Shown: positions 1-15,517 of the stretch, in pieces
Position numbering within the stretch: position 1 is the stretch's first letter
Layout: each line of letters begins with the position of its first letter
Origin: Nocardiopsis halophila DSM 44494
GTDB taxonomy: Bacteria > Actinomycetota > Actinomycetes > Streptosporangiales > Streptosporangiaceae
NCBI RefSeq assembly: GCF_000341245.1
Contig: NZ_ANAD01000059.1
Span: 22,911-63,399 of the forward strand
Direction of reading: 5' to 3'
Length of the DNA: 40,489 nucleotides
The notes under the pieces: generated by a model
Database searches by the model: none
What the model was told of the DNA's origin: nothing
The model's input: the letters and a program-made list of their open reading frames with translations, nothing else
Made by a program: the position numbers and the translations under genes

Positions 1-34
1 CACCGGATCGGTCAACCGATCTCTCCGAACTCCG

Positions 35-50
35 TCCCGCCGGGGCGGGA
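35..50 (-). terminator. possible rpoC terminator hairpin
   Basis: A short GC-only inverted repeat (TCCCGCC facing GGCGGGA) lies 8 bases past the rpoC stop codon. It has no T-run and a very small loop, so it is only a candidate end of the rpoBC transcript. Confidence 0.35.
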
Positions 51-57
51 TCCGGCC

Positions 58-3933
<3,876 letters not shown>

Positions 3934-3967
3934 TTAATTCGTCCCCTGCTCTCGAAGCTTGCGGAAG

Positions 3968-7435
<3,468 letters not shown>

Positions 7436-7636
7436 CAGGGGTCCTTCCGAAGGCTTGTGGCGGTTGATGCGCGCGCACGCCGGACGACCCGGGTCGTTGT
7501 TCGATGGGGGAAGCCTCCGGGGCTCCCGGTGGCCTCCGCCGTCGAGGTGGCACGTGCAGTCGGTGGGCCGAGACCACGGGTGATCAGGGCGCGGAACGCA
7601 CGGACACCGGCACAGGGGTCGTCAAAGGGCAGCGCA

Positions 7637-7673
7637 AAAGGGCAGTGTAGCCGAATACTACACCGCTGTCCAA
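7637..7673 (-). promoter_or_regulatory. likely rpoBC promoter
   Basis: On the minus strand a -35 TTGGAC (7668-7673) and a -10 TACACT (7644-7649) are separated by 18 bases, which predicts a start near 7637. This gives rpoB a leader of about 200 nt. The whole 540-base rpoB-rplL gap (7436-7977) otherwise holds only this site and the rplL terminator; no gene is credible in it. Confidence 0.55.
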
Positions 7674-7906
7674 CCGCATCCCCCGGAGTCAGTCACGACA
7701 CCACGCAGCATCGCTCCCTCAGGCGGATCCGTCAAGCCCGGAGGGGCCTGGCGGCCTCGCCCGATGCCCGTGAGAGGTCCCACAGGACAGGGCGGGTGTG
7801 AGGGAGGAGACATCGGGGAAGGAATCTTCACTTCCAAGGGTCGGTCGAACGCGGGCAAAGAGCGGCGGCGACGGGCGGCGCGGAGGCGCGCCCGGTGGAA
7901 CGAGGA

Positions 7907-7934
7907 AGGCCGCCCCGGTGTTCCGGGACGGCCT
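7907..7934 (-). terminator. rplJL terminator hairpin
   Basis: The inverted repeat AGGCCGCCCCGG facing CCGGGACGGCCT lies about 45 bases beyond the rplL stop. A second GC-rich hairpin sits between it and the stop codon. Neither has a long T-run, as is common in high-GC actinomycetes. Confidence 0.5.
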
Positions 7935-7977
7935 CCCTGCGGCGCGGCGGCCCCGCGTGCGGGGCGGCCGCTCGGCC

Positions 7978-8367
7978 CTACTTGAGGGTGACGGTGGCGC
8001 CGGCGCCCTCCAGGGCCTCCTTGGCCTTGTCGGCGTTCTCCTTGTTGACGCCCTCCATCAGCGGCTTGGGGGCGTTGTCGACCAGGTCCTTGGCCTCCTT
8101 CAGGCCCAGGCTGGTGAGGCCGCGGACCTCCTTGATGACCTGGATCTTCTTGTCGCCGGCCGACTCGAGGATGACGTCGAACTCGTCCTTCTCCTCCTCC
8201 TCGGCGGCACCGGCGTCGCCAGCACCCGGGGCGGCGGCGACGACGGCGGCCGGAGCGGCGGCCTCGACGTCGAACTTCTCCTCGAACAGCTTGACGAACT
8301 CGGAGAGCTCGAGAAGGGTCATCTCCTCGAAGGCGCCGAGGAGCTCTTCGTTGCTGAGCTTCGCCAT
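7978..8367 (-). CDS. rplL: 50S ribosomal protein L7/L12
   Basis: This is the 129-residue stalk protein that recruits translation factors to the ribosome. The N-terminal dimerisation helix ([18 protein letters not shown]) is followed by an Ala/Gly/Glu-rich hinge at about residues 35-60. The conserved C-terminal domain has [20 protein letters not shown] and ends in GATVTLK. It lies 60 bases downstream of rplJ on the same strand, in the classic rplJ-rplL operon, and is followed by a hairpin terminator. Length and all family motifs are normal. Confidence 0.97.
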   Translation of the reverse strand: MAKLSNEELLGAFEEMTLLELSEFVKLFEEKFDVEAAAPAAVVAAAPGAGDAGAAEEEEKDEFDVILESAGDKKIQVIKEVRGLTSLGLKEAKDLVDNAPKPLMEGVNKENADKAKEALEGAGATVTLK

Positions 8368-8427
8368 GATTGCGATCTCTCTTTCTTCCCGAACACGCGC
8401 GCCCCTCGGCGCCGTGCCATGGTCGTC

Positions 8428-8952
8428 TTAGGCCTCGTCCGACTTCTTGTCCTGCAGCGCCTGCGCGAGGCGAGCGAACTTGAGCGGGAGGGCCTCGAAC
8501 GTGGCGGCGGCCTGGCCCTGCTTGGCCTTGAGGGCGCCCGCCAGCTTCGCGAGGATGACCTCGCGGGACTCAAGGTCGGCCAGCTTGGTGATCTCTTCGG
8601 GGCCCATCGTCTTGCCGTCGATGTAGCCGCCCTTGATCACCAGAGGCGGGTTCTCCTTCGCGAAGTCACGCAGGCCCTTGGCCGCCTCGACCACGTCACC
8701 GCGGACGAAGGCGATGGCCGACGGCCCCTCGAACATCTCGAGGGCCTTCTCGTCAAGGTCGGCCTCCTTGGCCGCGATCTTGCCGAGGGTGTTCTTCACG
8801 ACGCGGAACCGCGCGTTCTGGCCGAGGCTGCGGCGCAGCTTGCCCATCTGCGCCACACTGAGCCCCCGGTATTCGGCAAGCACGGCGCCCTGGGAGCTCG
8901 TGAACTCCTCGGTGAGCTCGGCGACCGCGGCTGCCTTATCCGGCCTCGCCAT
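8428..8952 (-). CDS. rplJ: 50S ribosomal protein L10
   Basis: This 174-residue protein forms the base of the L7/L12 stalk. I chose the ATG at 8952 (MARPDKAAAV) because it gives the usual family length and has a GGAG-type ribosome site just upstream. The same frame stays open to 9306, but that part is the structured L10 leader and has no protein-like character. Conserved segments include the ...FTSSQGAVLAEYRGL region and VVKNTL. It is the first gene of rplJL, preceded by a leader RNA with an intrinsic-terminator-like hairpin at 9021-9050. Confidence 0.96.
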   Translation of the reverse strand: MARPDKAAAVAELTEEFTSSQGAVLAEYRGLSVAQMGKLRRSLGQNARFRVVKNTLGKIAAKEADLDEKALEMFEGPSAIAFVRGDVVEAAKGLRDFAKENPPLVIKGGYIDGKTMGPEEITKLADLESREVILAKLAGALKAKQGQAAATFEALPLKFARLAQALQDKKSDEA

Positions 8953-9020
8953 GGGACTCCTTCCAACAGTGAACGCCGGGGGTTCCAGGGACCTGGGCGA
9001 GGCGGGCGGGCGCGGCATGA

Positions 9021-9190
9021 AAAAAGCCCCGGCGCAGGGGCGCGGGGCACGACCGAGGACGCACGGATCCGGGGATCGCGCACACGTATCGGAAGAGCTC
9101 ACATCACACCTGCGCAGGCCGCCCGACCTCGTCGGGACCTTGGGCCGCCCTGAGGGCGGCGACCGGCGGTCTTCGGCACTCACCATCTTA
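9021..9190 (-). promoter_or_regulatory. L10 leader with attenuator-like hairpin
   Basis: The 385-base gap between rplA and rplJ carries on the minus strand the kind of structured leader known as the L10 leader, to which L10(L12) binds for autoregulation in many bacteria. A possible -10 (TAAGAT, 9185-9190) starts it, and a GCCTGCGCAGG element follows at about 9110-9121. At 9021-9047 a GC stem (GCCCCG facing CGGGGC) is followed at once by six T. That is a textbook intrinsic terminator 70 bases ahead of rplJ. The assignment rests on position and shape and was not tested with a covariance model. Confidence 0.6.
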
Positions 9191-9290
9191 GGGCATCCGG
9201 AAAGCGCCCCGGCACGTGCGCCGGAAGGTGTGGGCGGAGGCACACCGGCGCGGGCCGGGGGACCGGGCGGCACGACCGGGGGAAACGGCA

Positions 9291-9320
9291 GGGCCCCGGA
9301 CCGCACGCGGTCCGGGGCCC
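9291..9320 (-). terminator. rplKA terminator hairpin
   Basis: A perfect 13-bp inverted repeat (GGGCCCCGGACCG facing CGGTCCGGGGCCC, 4-base loop) begins 17 bases after the rplA stop. It fits the end of the rplK-rplA transcript. Confidence 0.65.
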
Positions 9321-9337
9321 AGAGCAGGGGGCCGAGG

Positions 9338-10039
9338 CTACTCGGCGGCGACGCGGGTCACCGACGGGTCGACCGGGATGCCCGGGCCCATCGTGGTGGT
9401 GATGTTCGCGGACTTGATGTAGCGCCCCTTGGCGGCCGACGGCTTGAGCCGCAGGACCTCCTCCAGGGCGGCGGCGTAGTTCTCCGCCAGCTGCTCCTCG
9501 GCGAAGGAGGCCTTGCCGATGATGAAGTGCAGGTTGCTGTGCCGGTCGACACGGAACTCGATCTTGCCGCCCTTGATGTCGGACACGGCCTTGGCCACGT
9601 CCGGGGTGACCGTCCCGGTCTTGGGGTTGGGCATCAGGCCGCGGGGGCCCAGAACCCGGCCCAGGCGACCGACCTTGCCCATCAGGTCCGGCGTGGCCAC
9701 CACGGCGTCGAAGTCGAGGAAGCCGTTCTGGATCTCCTGCACCAGGTCGTCGTCGCCGACGTAGTCGGCGCCCGCGGCACGTGCGGCCTCGGCCTTCTCG
9801 CCGGTGGCGAAGACCAGGACCCGAGCGGTCTTACCGGTGCCGTGCGGAAGGTTGACGGTGCCGCGGACCATCTGGTCGGCCTTGCGCGGGTCGACGCCCA
9901 GGCGCAGGGCCACCTCGACGGTGGCGTCGAACTTGGCGGTGGAGGTCTCCTTGGCCAGCTTGATCGCGTCGACCGGCCCGTAGAGGCGGTCGCGGTCGAC
10001 CAGGGAGCTGGCCTTGCGGTGGTTCTTGCTGCGCTTCAT
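9338..10039 (-). CDS. rplA: 50S ribosomal protein L1
   Basis: This 233-residue protein of the ribosomal L1 stalk is of normal length. It has the conserved N-terminal [19 protein letters not shown] and [14 protein letters not shown] segments and the [15 protein letters not shown] motif. It ends with the [10 protein letters not shown] block. It lies 67 bases downstream of rplK on the same strand and is followed by a strong hairpin. In many bacteria L1 autoregulates the rplKA transcript; nothing seen here contradicts that. Confidence 0.97.
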   Translation of the reverse strand: MKRSKNHRKASSLVDRDRLYGPVDAIKLAKETSTAKFDATVEVALRLGVDPRKADQMVRGTVNLPHGTGKTARVLVFATGEKAEAARAAGADYVGDDDLVQEIQNGFLDFDAVVATPDLMGKVGRLGRVLGPRGLMPNPKTGTVTPDVAKAVSDIKGGKIEFRVDRHSNLHFIIGKASFAEEQLAENYAAALEEVLRLKPSAAKGRYIKSANITTTMGPGIPVDPSVTRVAAE

Positions 10040-10106
10040 GCGGTTCTCCTGACGAGATGTGTGGTGAGCGGGCCGCGCAGGACCCTGCCACGGTCGACGG
10101 CGGGGG

Positions 10107-10538
10107 CTACTTGATCACGAAGCCCATGGAGCGGGCGGTGCCCTCGACGATCTTGCTGGCGGCCTCGACGTCGTCGGTGTTGAGGTCGGGCAGCTTGGTC
10201 TGGGCGATCTCGCGGATCTGGTCGGCGCTGATGCTGCCGGCCGTGGTGCGCCCCGGGTCGGTGGAGCCCTTGTCGACGCCGGCGGCCTTCATGATCAGCT
10301 TGGGCGCCGGCGGGGTCTTGGTGATGAAGGAGAACGAGCGGTCCTCGTAGATGGTGATCTCTACGGGGATGACGTTCCCGCGCTGGGCTTCGGTCGCAGC
10401 GTTGTACTGCTTGCAGAAGTCCATGATGTTGACGCCGTGCGGGCCCAGCGCGGTACCGACGGGCGGGGCCGGGGTGGCCTGGCCCGCGGGCAGCTGAACC
10501 TTGACGAGCGCCGCGATCTTCTTCTTCTTCGGAGGCAT
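10107..10538 (-). CDS. rplK: 50S ribosomal protein L11
   Basis: This 143-residue protein belongs to the GTPase-associated centre and is the target region of thiopeptides. The chosen start is ATG at 10538 ([11 protein letters not shown]), which gives the usual length; the frame is open further upstream, but that sequence is not L11. Motifs include [34 protein letters not shown] and the C-terminal [13 protein letters not shown] and GTARSMG blocks. It is the first gene of rplKA and lies 209 bases downstream of nusG. Confidence 0.97.
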   Translation of the reverse strand: MPPKKKKIAALVKVQLPAGQATPAPPVGTALGPHGVNIMDFCKQYNAATEAQRGNVIPVEITIYEDRSFSFITKTPPAPKLIMKAAGVDKGSTDPGRTTAGSISADQIREIAQTKLPDLNTDDVEAASKIVEGTARSMGFVIK

Positions 10539-10658
10539 ATCGGGTCCTTTGCCTGATCTGCGTTGCTTCTCGGCCCCTCGGGCGCGCCGGAGGGTGTGCG
10601 CAGGGCGCACGGACCGCGCGGAGCGGGGCCGACAGGGGCCCTGCGCTGGGCAGAGCGC

Positions 10659-10687
10659 GGTGGGTCCGCCCAGAAGGCGGACCCACC
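10659..10687 (-). terminator. nusG terminator hairpin
   Basis: A perfect 12-bp inverted repeat (GGTGGGTCCGCC facing GGCGGACCCACC, 5-base loop) begins about 60 bases after the nusG stop and separates secE-nusG from rplKA. Confidence 0.6.
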
Positions 10688-10747
10688 AAGTCTACGTGCT
10701 CGCGCGGGCGGCGGGGCACGGCCGCCCGCGGTCCGGGCGAGCGGTGC

Positions 10748-11530
10748 TCAGATCTTGGAGACCTGGTTGAAGCCCAGCTCCACCGGGGTCTCTCGGCCGA
10801 AGATGGAGACCAGCACCTTGAGCTTCTGGGTGTCGGGGTTGATCTCGCTGACGGTCGCCGGGAGCGTGGCGAAGGGCCCCTCCATCACGGTGACCGACTC
10901 GCCCACCTCGTAGGCGACGTCGCCGCGCGGCTCGGGCCGCTCACCCTGCTTGGCCTGCTCCGGCTCTTCCTCCGCCTCGGGCGCCAGCAGGTCGGCGACC
11001 TCCTGGACGCTCAGCGGCGCCGGCCGGTTGGACAGGCCCACGAAGCCGGTGACGCCCGGGGTGTTGCGGATGGCCGACCACGACTCGTCGGTCAGCTCCA
11101 TGCGCACCAGGACGTAGCTGGGAAGCACCTTCTCGGTGACCTGCTGCCGCTTGCCGCCCTTGACCTCGGTGACCTCCTGGGTGGGCACCTCGACCTGGAA
11201 GATGTAGTCCTCCATGTTGAGCGACTGGGTGCGGCTCTCGACATTGGCCTTCACGCGGTTCTCGTAGCCCGCGTAGGTGTGCACGACGTACCAGTCGCCG
11301 GGAAGCAGCCGGAGCTCGATCTTGAACTCCTCGACCGGGTCGAGCCTGGGGGCCTCGTCGGCCTCCCCCTCGGCCTGGGACTCGGCCTCGGGGCCGCCGG
11401 AGCCGTCGGCGCCGTCCTCGGCGCCCGGCTCCTGCTGCTCCTCCTCGGCGCGCTGGCCGGCCTCTTCCTCTGACACCTGATCAAGGTCCTCTTCCGGGAG
11501 GTCGCCAGAGGTCAGTGGGGACTCGGACAC
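10748..11530 (-). CDS. nusG: transcription termination/antitermination protein NusG
   Basis: This 260-residue NusG is longer than the E. coli form (about 180). The first 80 residues are an acidic, Glu/Gln/Gly-rich and probably disordered extension. The NGN domain follows ([20 protein letters not shown] at about residues 90-110, then the [11 protein letters not shown] and TPGVTGFVG segments). A charged linker of about 30 residues leads to the C-terminal KOW domain ([19 protein letters not shown]). The acidic extension and linker are usual in actinobacteria. It sits 126 bases downstream of secE in the standard secE-nusG arrangement. Confidence 0.97.
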   Translation of the reverse strand: MSESPLTSGDLPEEDLDQVSEEEAGQRAEEEQQEPGAEDGADGSGGPEAESQAEGEADEAPRLDPVEEFKIELRLLPGDWYVVHTYAGYENRVKANVESRTQSLNMEDYIFQVEVPTQEVTEVKGGKRQQVTEKVLPSYVLVRMELTDESWSAIRNTPGVTGFVGLSNRPAPLSVQEVADLLAPEAEEEPEQAKQGERPEPRGDVAYEVGESVTVMEGPFATLPATVSEINPDTQKLKVLVSIFGRETPVELGFNQVSKI

Positions 11531-11656
11531 GGCTGCTCTTTCTCTCGTCGGTTACGCCCGCCGGGCACCCGCGCGCGTGGCGGCCGGTGCCGGTCCTGCC
11601 AGCTTACGGCGTCACAGGGCGCACCGTGACCAGGCGCGGCCGGGGCGGGAGGGGCG

Positions 11657-11923
11657 CTAGAAGGGGGCCTGCTCGCCGCCGCTGCTCCCGAGCGTCCCGT
11701 AGAGCCAGGTGACGGCCTCGCCGAAGCCGAAGTCGAGGAGCGAGACGTAGCCGACCATGATGACAACGAAGACGATCACGACGATCGTGTAGGTGATGAG
11801 CTCGCGGCGCGTAGGCCAGCGGACCTTGCGCAGCTCTCCGACGACCTGGCGGGTGAAGGTCACCGGACCGGTACGACGCTGGGGCTCCTTGCCGGGCTTG
11901 GCGTCGGCGTTGGTCTGAGTCAC
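11657..11923 (-). CDS. secE: preprotein translocase subunit SecE
   Basis: This 88-residue small subunit of the SecYEG channel has the short actinobacterial form. It starts with a charged cytoplasmic stretch. The conserved amphipathic segment VGELRKVRWPTRRELITYT comes next, and then one transmembrane helix (IVVIVFVVIMVGYVSLLDFG). It lies between tRNA-Trp and nusG on the same strand. The ATG start at 11923 has a plausible ribosome site (AGGACC region) upstream. Confidence 0.95.
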   Translation of the reverse strand: MTQTNADAKPGKEPQRRTGPVTFTRQVVGELRKVRWPTRRELITYTIVVIVFVVIMVGYVSLLDFGFGEAVTWLYGTLGSSGGEQAPF

Positions 11924-11975
11924 CAGAGGTCCTTAGTGTCGGGTCCGATGCGCACCTCATCCACATCTGTCCTTG

Positions 11976-12048
11976 CAGGGCAGGAGGGACTCGAACCCCC
12001 AACCGCCGGTTTTGGAGACCGGTGCTCTACCAATTGAGCCACTGCCCT
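11976..12048 (-). tRNA. tRNA-Trp (anticodon CCA)
   Basis: This is a 73-base cloverleaf. The acceptor AGGGCAG pairs with CTGCCCT, the anticodon loop reads CTCCAAA, and the T-arm contains GTTCGAGTC. The 3' CCA is not encoded. It lies just ahead of secE, its usual place in actinobacteria. Confidence 0.96.
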
Positions 12049-12221
12049 TCGCGGCGTCCGCGCGGTACCCACCATAGCCGGTTCCGCGCCCGGATGCGCA
12101 CCCGGAGCCACCGCTCCGCCGTACGCGTCCGCCCCGCCGGGTCGCCTGAGTCTATTGCCTATCGGCCCTGCGGGCCAACCCGAGCGGGCCGGACCCGCTC
12201 ACCGCGTGCAACGATGGGCCC

Positions 12222-13430
12222 ATGAGTGACCGACCTCGTATCTCGCAACGCATCGGCGGCATCTCCGAGTCGGCGACGCTCGCCGTGGACGCCAAGGCCA
12301 AGGCCATGAAGGCCGAGGGCCGCCCCGTGATCGGCTTCGGCGCCGGCGAGCCGGACTTCCCGACCCCCGACTACATCGTGGAGGCGGCGGTCAAGGCCGC
12401 CCGTGAGCCGCGCTTCCACCGCTACACCCCGGCGGGCGGGCTGCCCGAGCTGAAGGAGGCGCTGGCCGCCAAGACGCTGCGCGACTCCGGCTACGAGGTG
12501 GAGCCCTCCCAGGTGCTCGTCACCAACGGCGGCAAGCAGGCGATCTACGAGGCCTTCGCCACGCTGCTGGACCCGGGCGACGAGGTCATCGTCATCGCCC
12601 CGTACTGGACCACCTACCCCGAGTCGATCAAGCTGGCCGGCGGCGTTCCGCGCTACGTGGTCACCGACGAGTCCACCGGTTACCTGGCCACCGTCGAGCA
12701 GCTGGAGCAGGCCCGGACCGAGCGCACCAAGGTGCTGCTGTTCGTGTCCCCCTCCAACCCGACCGGCGCGGTGTACGCCCCCGACCAGGTGCGCGGGATC
12801 GGCCGCTGGGCGGCCGAGGCGGGCCTGTGGGTGATGACCGACGAGATCTACGAGCACCTCGTCTACGGGGACGCCCGGTTCTCCTCGATGCCGGTGGAGG
12901 TCCCCGAGCTGGCCGACCGCACCGTGGTCGTCAACGGCGTCGCCAAGACCTACGCCATGACCGGCTGGCGGGTGGGCTGGGTGATCGGCCCCAAGGACGT
13001 CGTCAAGGCCGCCTCCAACCTGCAGTCGCACGCCACCTCCAATGTGGCCAACGTCTCCCAGGCCGCGGCGCTGGCCGCGGTCACCGGCGACCTGTCGGCG
13101 GTGGAGCGCATGCGCGAGGCCTTCGACCGGCGCCGCCGCACCATCGTGCGGATGCTGGGCGACATCCCCGGCGTGGTCTGCCCGGAGCCGCAGGGCGCGT
13201 TCTACGCCTACCCCTCGGTCAAGGGGCTGCTGGGCAAGGAGATCCGCGGCGTGCGGCCGCAGGACTCCGCCGAGCTGGCGAAGCTGATCCTGGAACAGGC
13301 CGAGGTCGCGGTGGTCCCCGGCGAGGCCTTCGGCACCCCGGGCTACCTGCGGCTGTCCTACGCGCTCGGCGACGCCGACCTGGCCGAGGGCGTGGGCCGG
13401 ATCCAGAAGCTGCTGGGCGAGGCCGCCTGA
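12222..13430 (+). CDS. aspC: PLP-dependent aspartate aminotransferase (class I/II)
   Basis: This 402-residue fold-type I aminotransferase transfers the amino group between aspartate (or related amino acids) and 2-oxoglutarate. Visible hallmarks are [13 protein letters not shown] near residue 42, the substrate-loop region GGKQAIYEA, the [11 protein letters not shown] motif and the cofactor-binding lysine in [16 protein letters not shown]. The C-terminal arginine motif is GYLRLSYAL. It is divergent from tRNA-Trp/secE, is followed by a perfect 15-bp hairpin, and occupies the place known for this gene next to secE-nusG in Streptomyces. The exact amino acid preference cannot be read from the sequence. 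Confidence 0.93.
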   Translation: MSDRPRISQRIGGISESATLAVDAKAKAMKAEGRPVIGFGAGEPDFPTPDYIVEAAVKAAREPRFHRYTPAGGLPELKEALAAKTLRDSGYEVEPSQVLVTNGGKQAIYEAFATLLDPGDEVIVIAPYWTTYPESIKLAGGVPRYVVTDESTGYLATVEQLEQARTERTKVLLFVSPSNPTGAVYAPDQVRGIGRWAAEAGLWVMTDEIYEHLVYGDARFSSMPVEVPELADRTVVVNGVAKTYAMTGWRVGWVIGPKDVVKAASNLQSHATSNVANVSQAAALAAVTGDLSAVERMREAFDRRRRTIVRMLGDIPGVVCPEPQGAFYAYPSVKGLLGKEIRGVRPQDSAELAKLILEQAEVAVVPGEAFGTPGYLRLSYALGDADLAEGVGRIQKLLGEAA

Positions 13431-13458
13431 GCCGCCCACCGGCCGCCGGACCCGACGC

Positions 13459-13497
13459 GACGCGCCGCACGCCCTCCTCCGGGGCGTGCGGCGCGTC
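13459..13497 (+). terminator. aminotransferase terminator hairpin
   Basis: A perfect 15-bp inverted repeat (GACGCGCCGCACGCC facing its complement, 9-base loop) lies 28 bases after the aminotransferase stop and ahead of the adenosine deaminase-like gene. Confidence 0.65.
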
Positions 13498-13551
13498 TCA
13501 TTTCGCACGAGGCACCGGGCGGCGCCCGCGCCGATACGGCACCATTGCGTC

Positions 13552-14643
13552 ATGGAACGCCCCATCGCGCTGCTGCCGAAAGCCCATCTGCACCTGCACT
13601 TCACCGGCTCCATGCGCCACTCCACGCTCGTGGAGCTCGCCGCGCGGCACGGGGTCCACCTCCCCCAGGCCCTGGCCGAGGAGTGGCCGCCGCACCTCAG
13701 CGCGGCCGACGAGCGCGGCTGGTTCCGGTTCCAGCGGCTCTACGACATCGCCCGGTCGGTCCTGCGCGAGCCGGAGGACATCCGCCGGCTGCTGCGGGAG
13801 GCGGCCGAGGACGAGGCGGCCGCCGGGGCGCGCTGGCTGGAGATCCAGGTCGACCCCAGCGGGTACGCCGCCCGGTTCGACGGTCTCACCGCCGCCCTGG
13901 AGCTGGTCCTGGACGCAGCCCGCGCCGCCGAGCGGGAGACCGGGGTGCACATCGGGCTGATGGTGGCGGCCAACCGCACCCGGCACCCGATGGACGCCAA
14001 GGCGCTGGCTCGCCTGGCCCGGCAGTACGCCGACAAGGGCGTGGTGTCCTTCGGGCTGAACAACGACGAGCGGCGGGGGCGCGCCCTGGAGTTCGAGGGC
14101 GCCTTCCGCATCGCCAAGCGCGCGGGGCTGCTGTCCGCGCCGCACGGGGGCGAGCTGCAGGGGCCGCGCAGCGTGCGCGAGTGCCTGGACGAGCTCGCCG
14201 CCGACCGCGTCGGCCACGGGGTGCGCGCCGTGGACGACCCCTACCTGGTGGAGCGGATCGCCACACAGGGGGTGACGCTGGAGGTGTGCCCCTCCTCCAA
14301 CGTGAGCCTGGGCGTGGTCTCCGACGTGGCGCACGTGCCGCTGCGGCGGCTCTTCGACGGGGGCGTCCCGATCGCCCTCGGCGCCGACGACCCGCTGCTC
14401 TTCGGGCCCCGGCTGGCCGAGCAGTACGAGATCGCGCGGTCGGTCTTCGGGTTCGGCGACACCGGGCTGGCGGAGCTGGCGCGGATGTCGATCCGGGGGT
14501 CGGGCGCGCCGGAGTGGCTGCGCAAGGAGATGCTCGCCGGGGTGGACGAATGGCTGTCCCGCTCCCCCGGGGAGCCCGGCGCGCGAGAGGGGGCGTCCGG
14601 AGGCGGCACCGGTCACAGCCCCGACAGCGTCAACGCGCCCTGA
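13552..14643 (+). CDS. adenosine deaminase-like metal hydrolase
   Basis: This 363-residue amidohydrolase belongs to the adenosine/AMP deaminase superfamily and probably deaminates a purine nucleoside or derivative. The start is ATG at 13552 (MERPIALLPK). Zinc ligands and catalytic residues line up: HLH at residues 14-16, HGGE in the middle (the general-acid Glu), RVGHGVRA, and GADDP for the last ligand pair. In classical enzymes the segment after the first ligands is LDG; here it is FTG, so the Asp that contacts the ribose is replaced by Thr. Some other substrate is therefore possible. Its 3' end overlaps the convergent GDT1 gene by 31 bases. Confidence 0.82.
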   Translation: MERPIALLPKAHLHLHFTGSMRHSTLVELAARHGVHLPQALAEEWPPHLSAADERGWFRFQRLYDIARSVLREPEDIRRLLREAAEDEAAAGARWLEIQVDPSGYAARFDGLTAALELVLDAARAAERETGVHIGLMVAANRTRHPMDAKALARLARQYADKGVVSFGLNNDERRGRALEFEGAFRIAKRAGLLSAPHGGELQGPRSVRECLDELAADRVGHGVRAVDDPYLVERIATQGVTLEVCPSSNVSLGVVSDVAHVPLRRLFDGGVPIALGADDPLLFGPRLAEQYEIARSVFGFGDTGLAELARMSIRGSGAPEWLRKEMLAGVDEWLSRSPGEPGAREGASGGGTGHSPDSVNAP

Positions 14644-15206
14644 AGCGTCATCGCGCCCCCGGCCAGGAAGAACAGGACGGCGGCAGCGATCTGCACGGCC
14701 CGCTCGGGGAGTTTCTTGCCGAGCACCGCCCCCAGGGCGATCGCGACGGCGTCGGCGGCGACCATGCCGACGGTGGAACCGATCCAGACCGGCAGCCAGT
14801 GGTACTGGGTGCCCACGGTCACGGTGGCGAGCATGGTCTTGTCGCCCAGTTCGGCGACGAAGAAGACGGTGGCGACGGTGAGGAAGGCCGACCGGACCCG
14901 CCGGGACGCGGCGCGCCGCTCGTCGGCCTCGGTCATCTCGTCGCCGCGCAGGGTCCACAGCCCGAACCCGATGAAGGCCAGGCCCGCGATGAGGGTGACC
15001 CATTCGGTGGGGACCGCCAGGCCGGCGGCCTCGGCCAGCAGGACGCTGAGCCCGTGCACCGCGACGGTGGCGGCGGTGATCCCGGCCAGGACGGTCCACC
15101 AGCGGTAGCGGCTGGCCAGGGAGAGCGCCACCAGCTGCGTCTTGTCTCCCATCTCGGCGAGGAACACCACCACGGTGCCCGCCGCCAGCGCGGGGAGGAA
15201 ATCCAT
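14613..15206 (-). CDS. GDT1/TMEM165-family manganese transporter
   Basis: This 197-residue integral membrane protein has two homologous halves, each opening with the family signature: EMGDKTQLVAL near residue 19 and ELGDKTMLATV near residue 118. About six transmembrane helices can be counted. Bacterial members export manganese, or manganese and calcium. That fits the manganese-type yybP-ykoY riboswitch found in its leader. The start ATG at 15206 follows a GGCGGA ribosome site. It overlaps the end of the convergent deaminase gene by 31 bases. Confidence 0.9.
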   Translation of the reverse strand: MDFLPALAAGTVVVFLAEMGDKTQLVALSLASRYRWWTVLAGITAATVAVHGLSVLLAEAAGLAVPTEWVTLIAGLAFIGFGLWTLRGDEMTEADERRAASRRVRSAFLTVATVFFVAELGDKTMLATVTVGTQYHWLPVWIGSTVGMVAADAVAIALGAVLGKKLPERAVQIAAAVLFFLAGGAMTLQGALTLSGL

Positions 15207-15250
15207 TCGGTCCGCCTTTCGCCCGGTGTGCCGGGGCGCGAGGGGACGCC

Positions 15251-15381
15251 CTTTCGGCCCGGTGGCGTCCGTTACCGGGCCGAAGGTCTCGTCCGCCCGT
15301 GCGGCGGGCTCCCGCGGCCGGGCCGGGCACGGGGCCCGGCCAGTGTGTCGACGGCGGGAATTGGGGACTACTCCCCTTCGG
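15251..15381 (-). promoter_or_regulatory. yybP-ykoY manganese riboswitch
   Basis: Read on the minus strand, the leader has the landmarks of this class: GGGGAGTAG (15368-15376), a CGTCGACACACTGG stretch, and GACGAGACC at the 3' side. The P1 stem pairs CCGAAGG (15375-15381) with CCTTCGG (15280-15286). The 3' strand of P1 is also the first part of a perfect 11-bp hairpin (15274-15284 with 15253-15263), so the two structures exclude each other. That is how an expression platform works. There is no T-run. The leader is followed by a GDT1-type manganese exporter, a known partner family. Confidence 0.85.
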
Positions 15382-15389
15382 TTGTTTCG

Positions 15390-15419
15390 ACCCTAGGACG
15401 GGCGAAATTCCGAACACAA
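15390..15419 (-). promoter_or_regulatory. promoter of the riboswitch-GDT1 transcript
   Basis: On the minus strand a -35 TTGTGT (15414-15419) and a -10 TAGGGT (15390-15395) are 18 bases apart. The start is predicted near 15383, directly at the first base of the riboswitch P1 stem. That agreement supports the call. Confidence 0.5.
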
Positions 15420-15517
15420 TTCATGGAGACGCCTTCCCGCGAGCGGGAAATTCGGCGAAGAATGAAGTTGGCCGCCCCCAACTTCCTTTTTGGGAGGGGC
15501 GGGCGGGGCCGCGCGGG

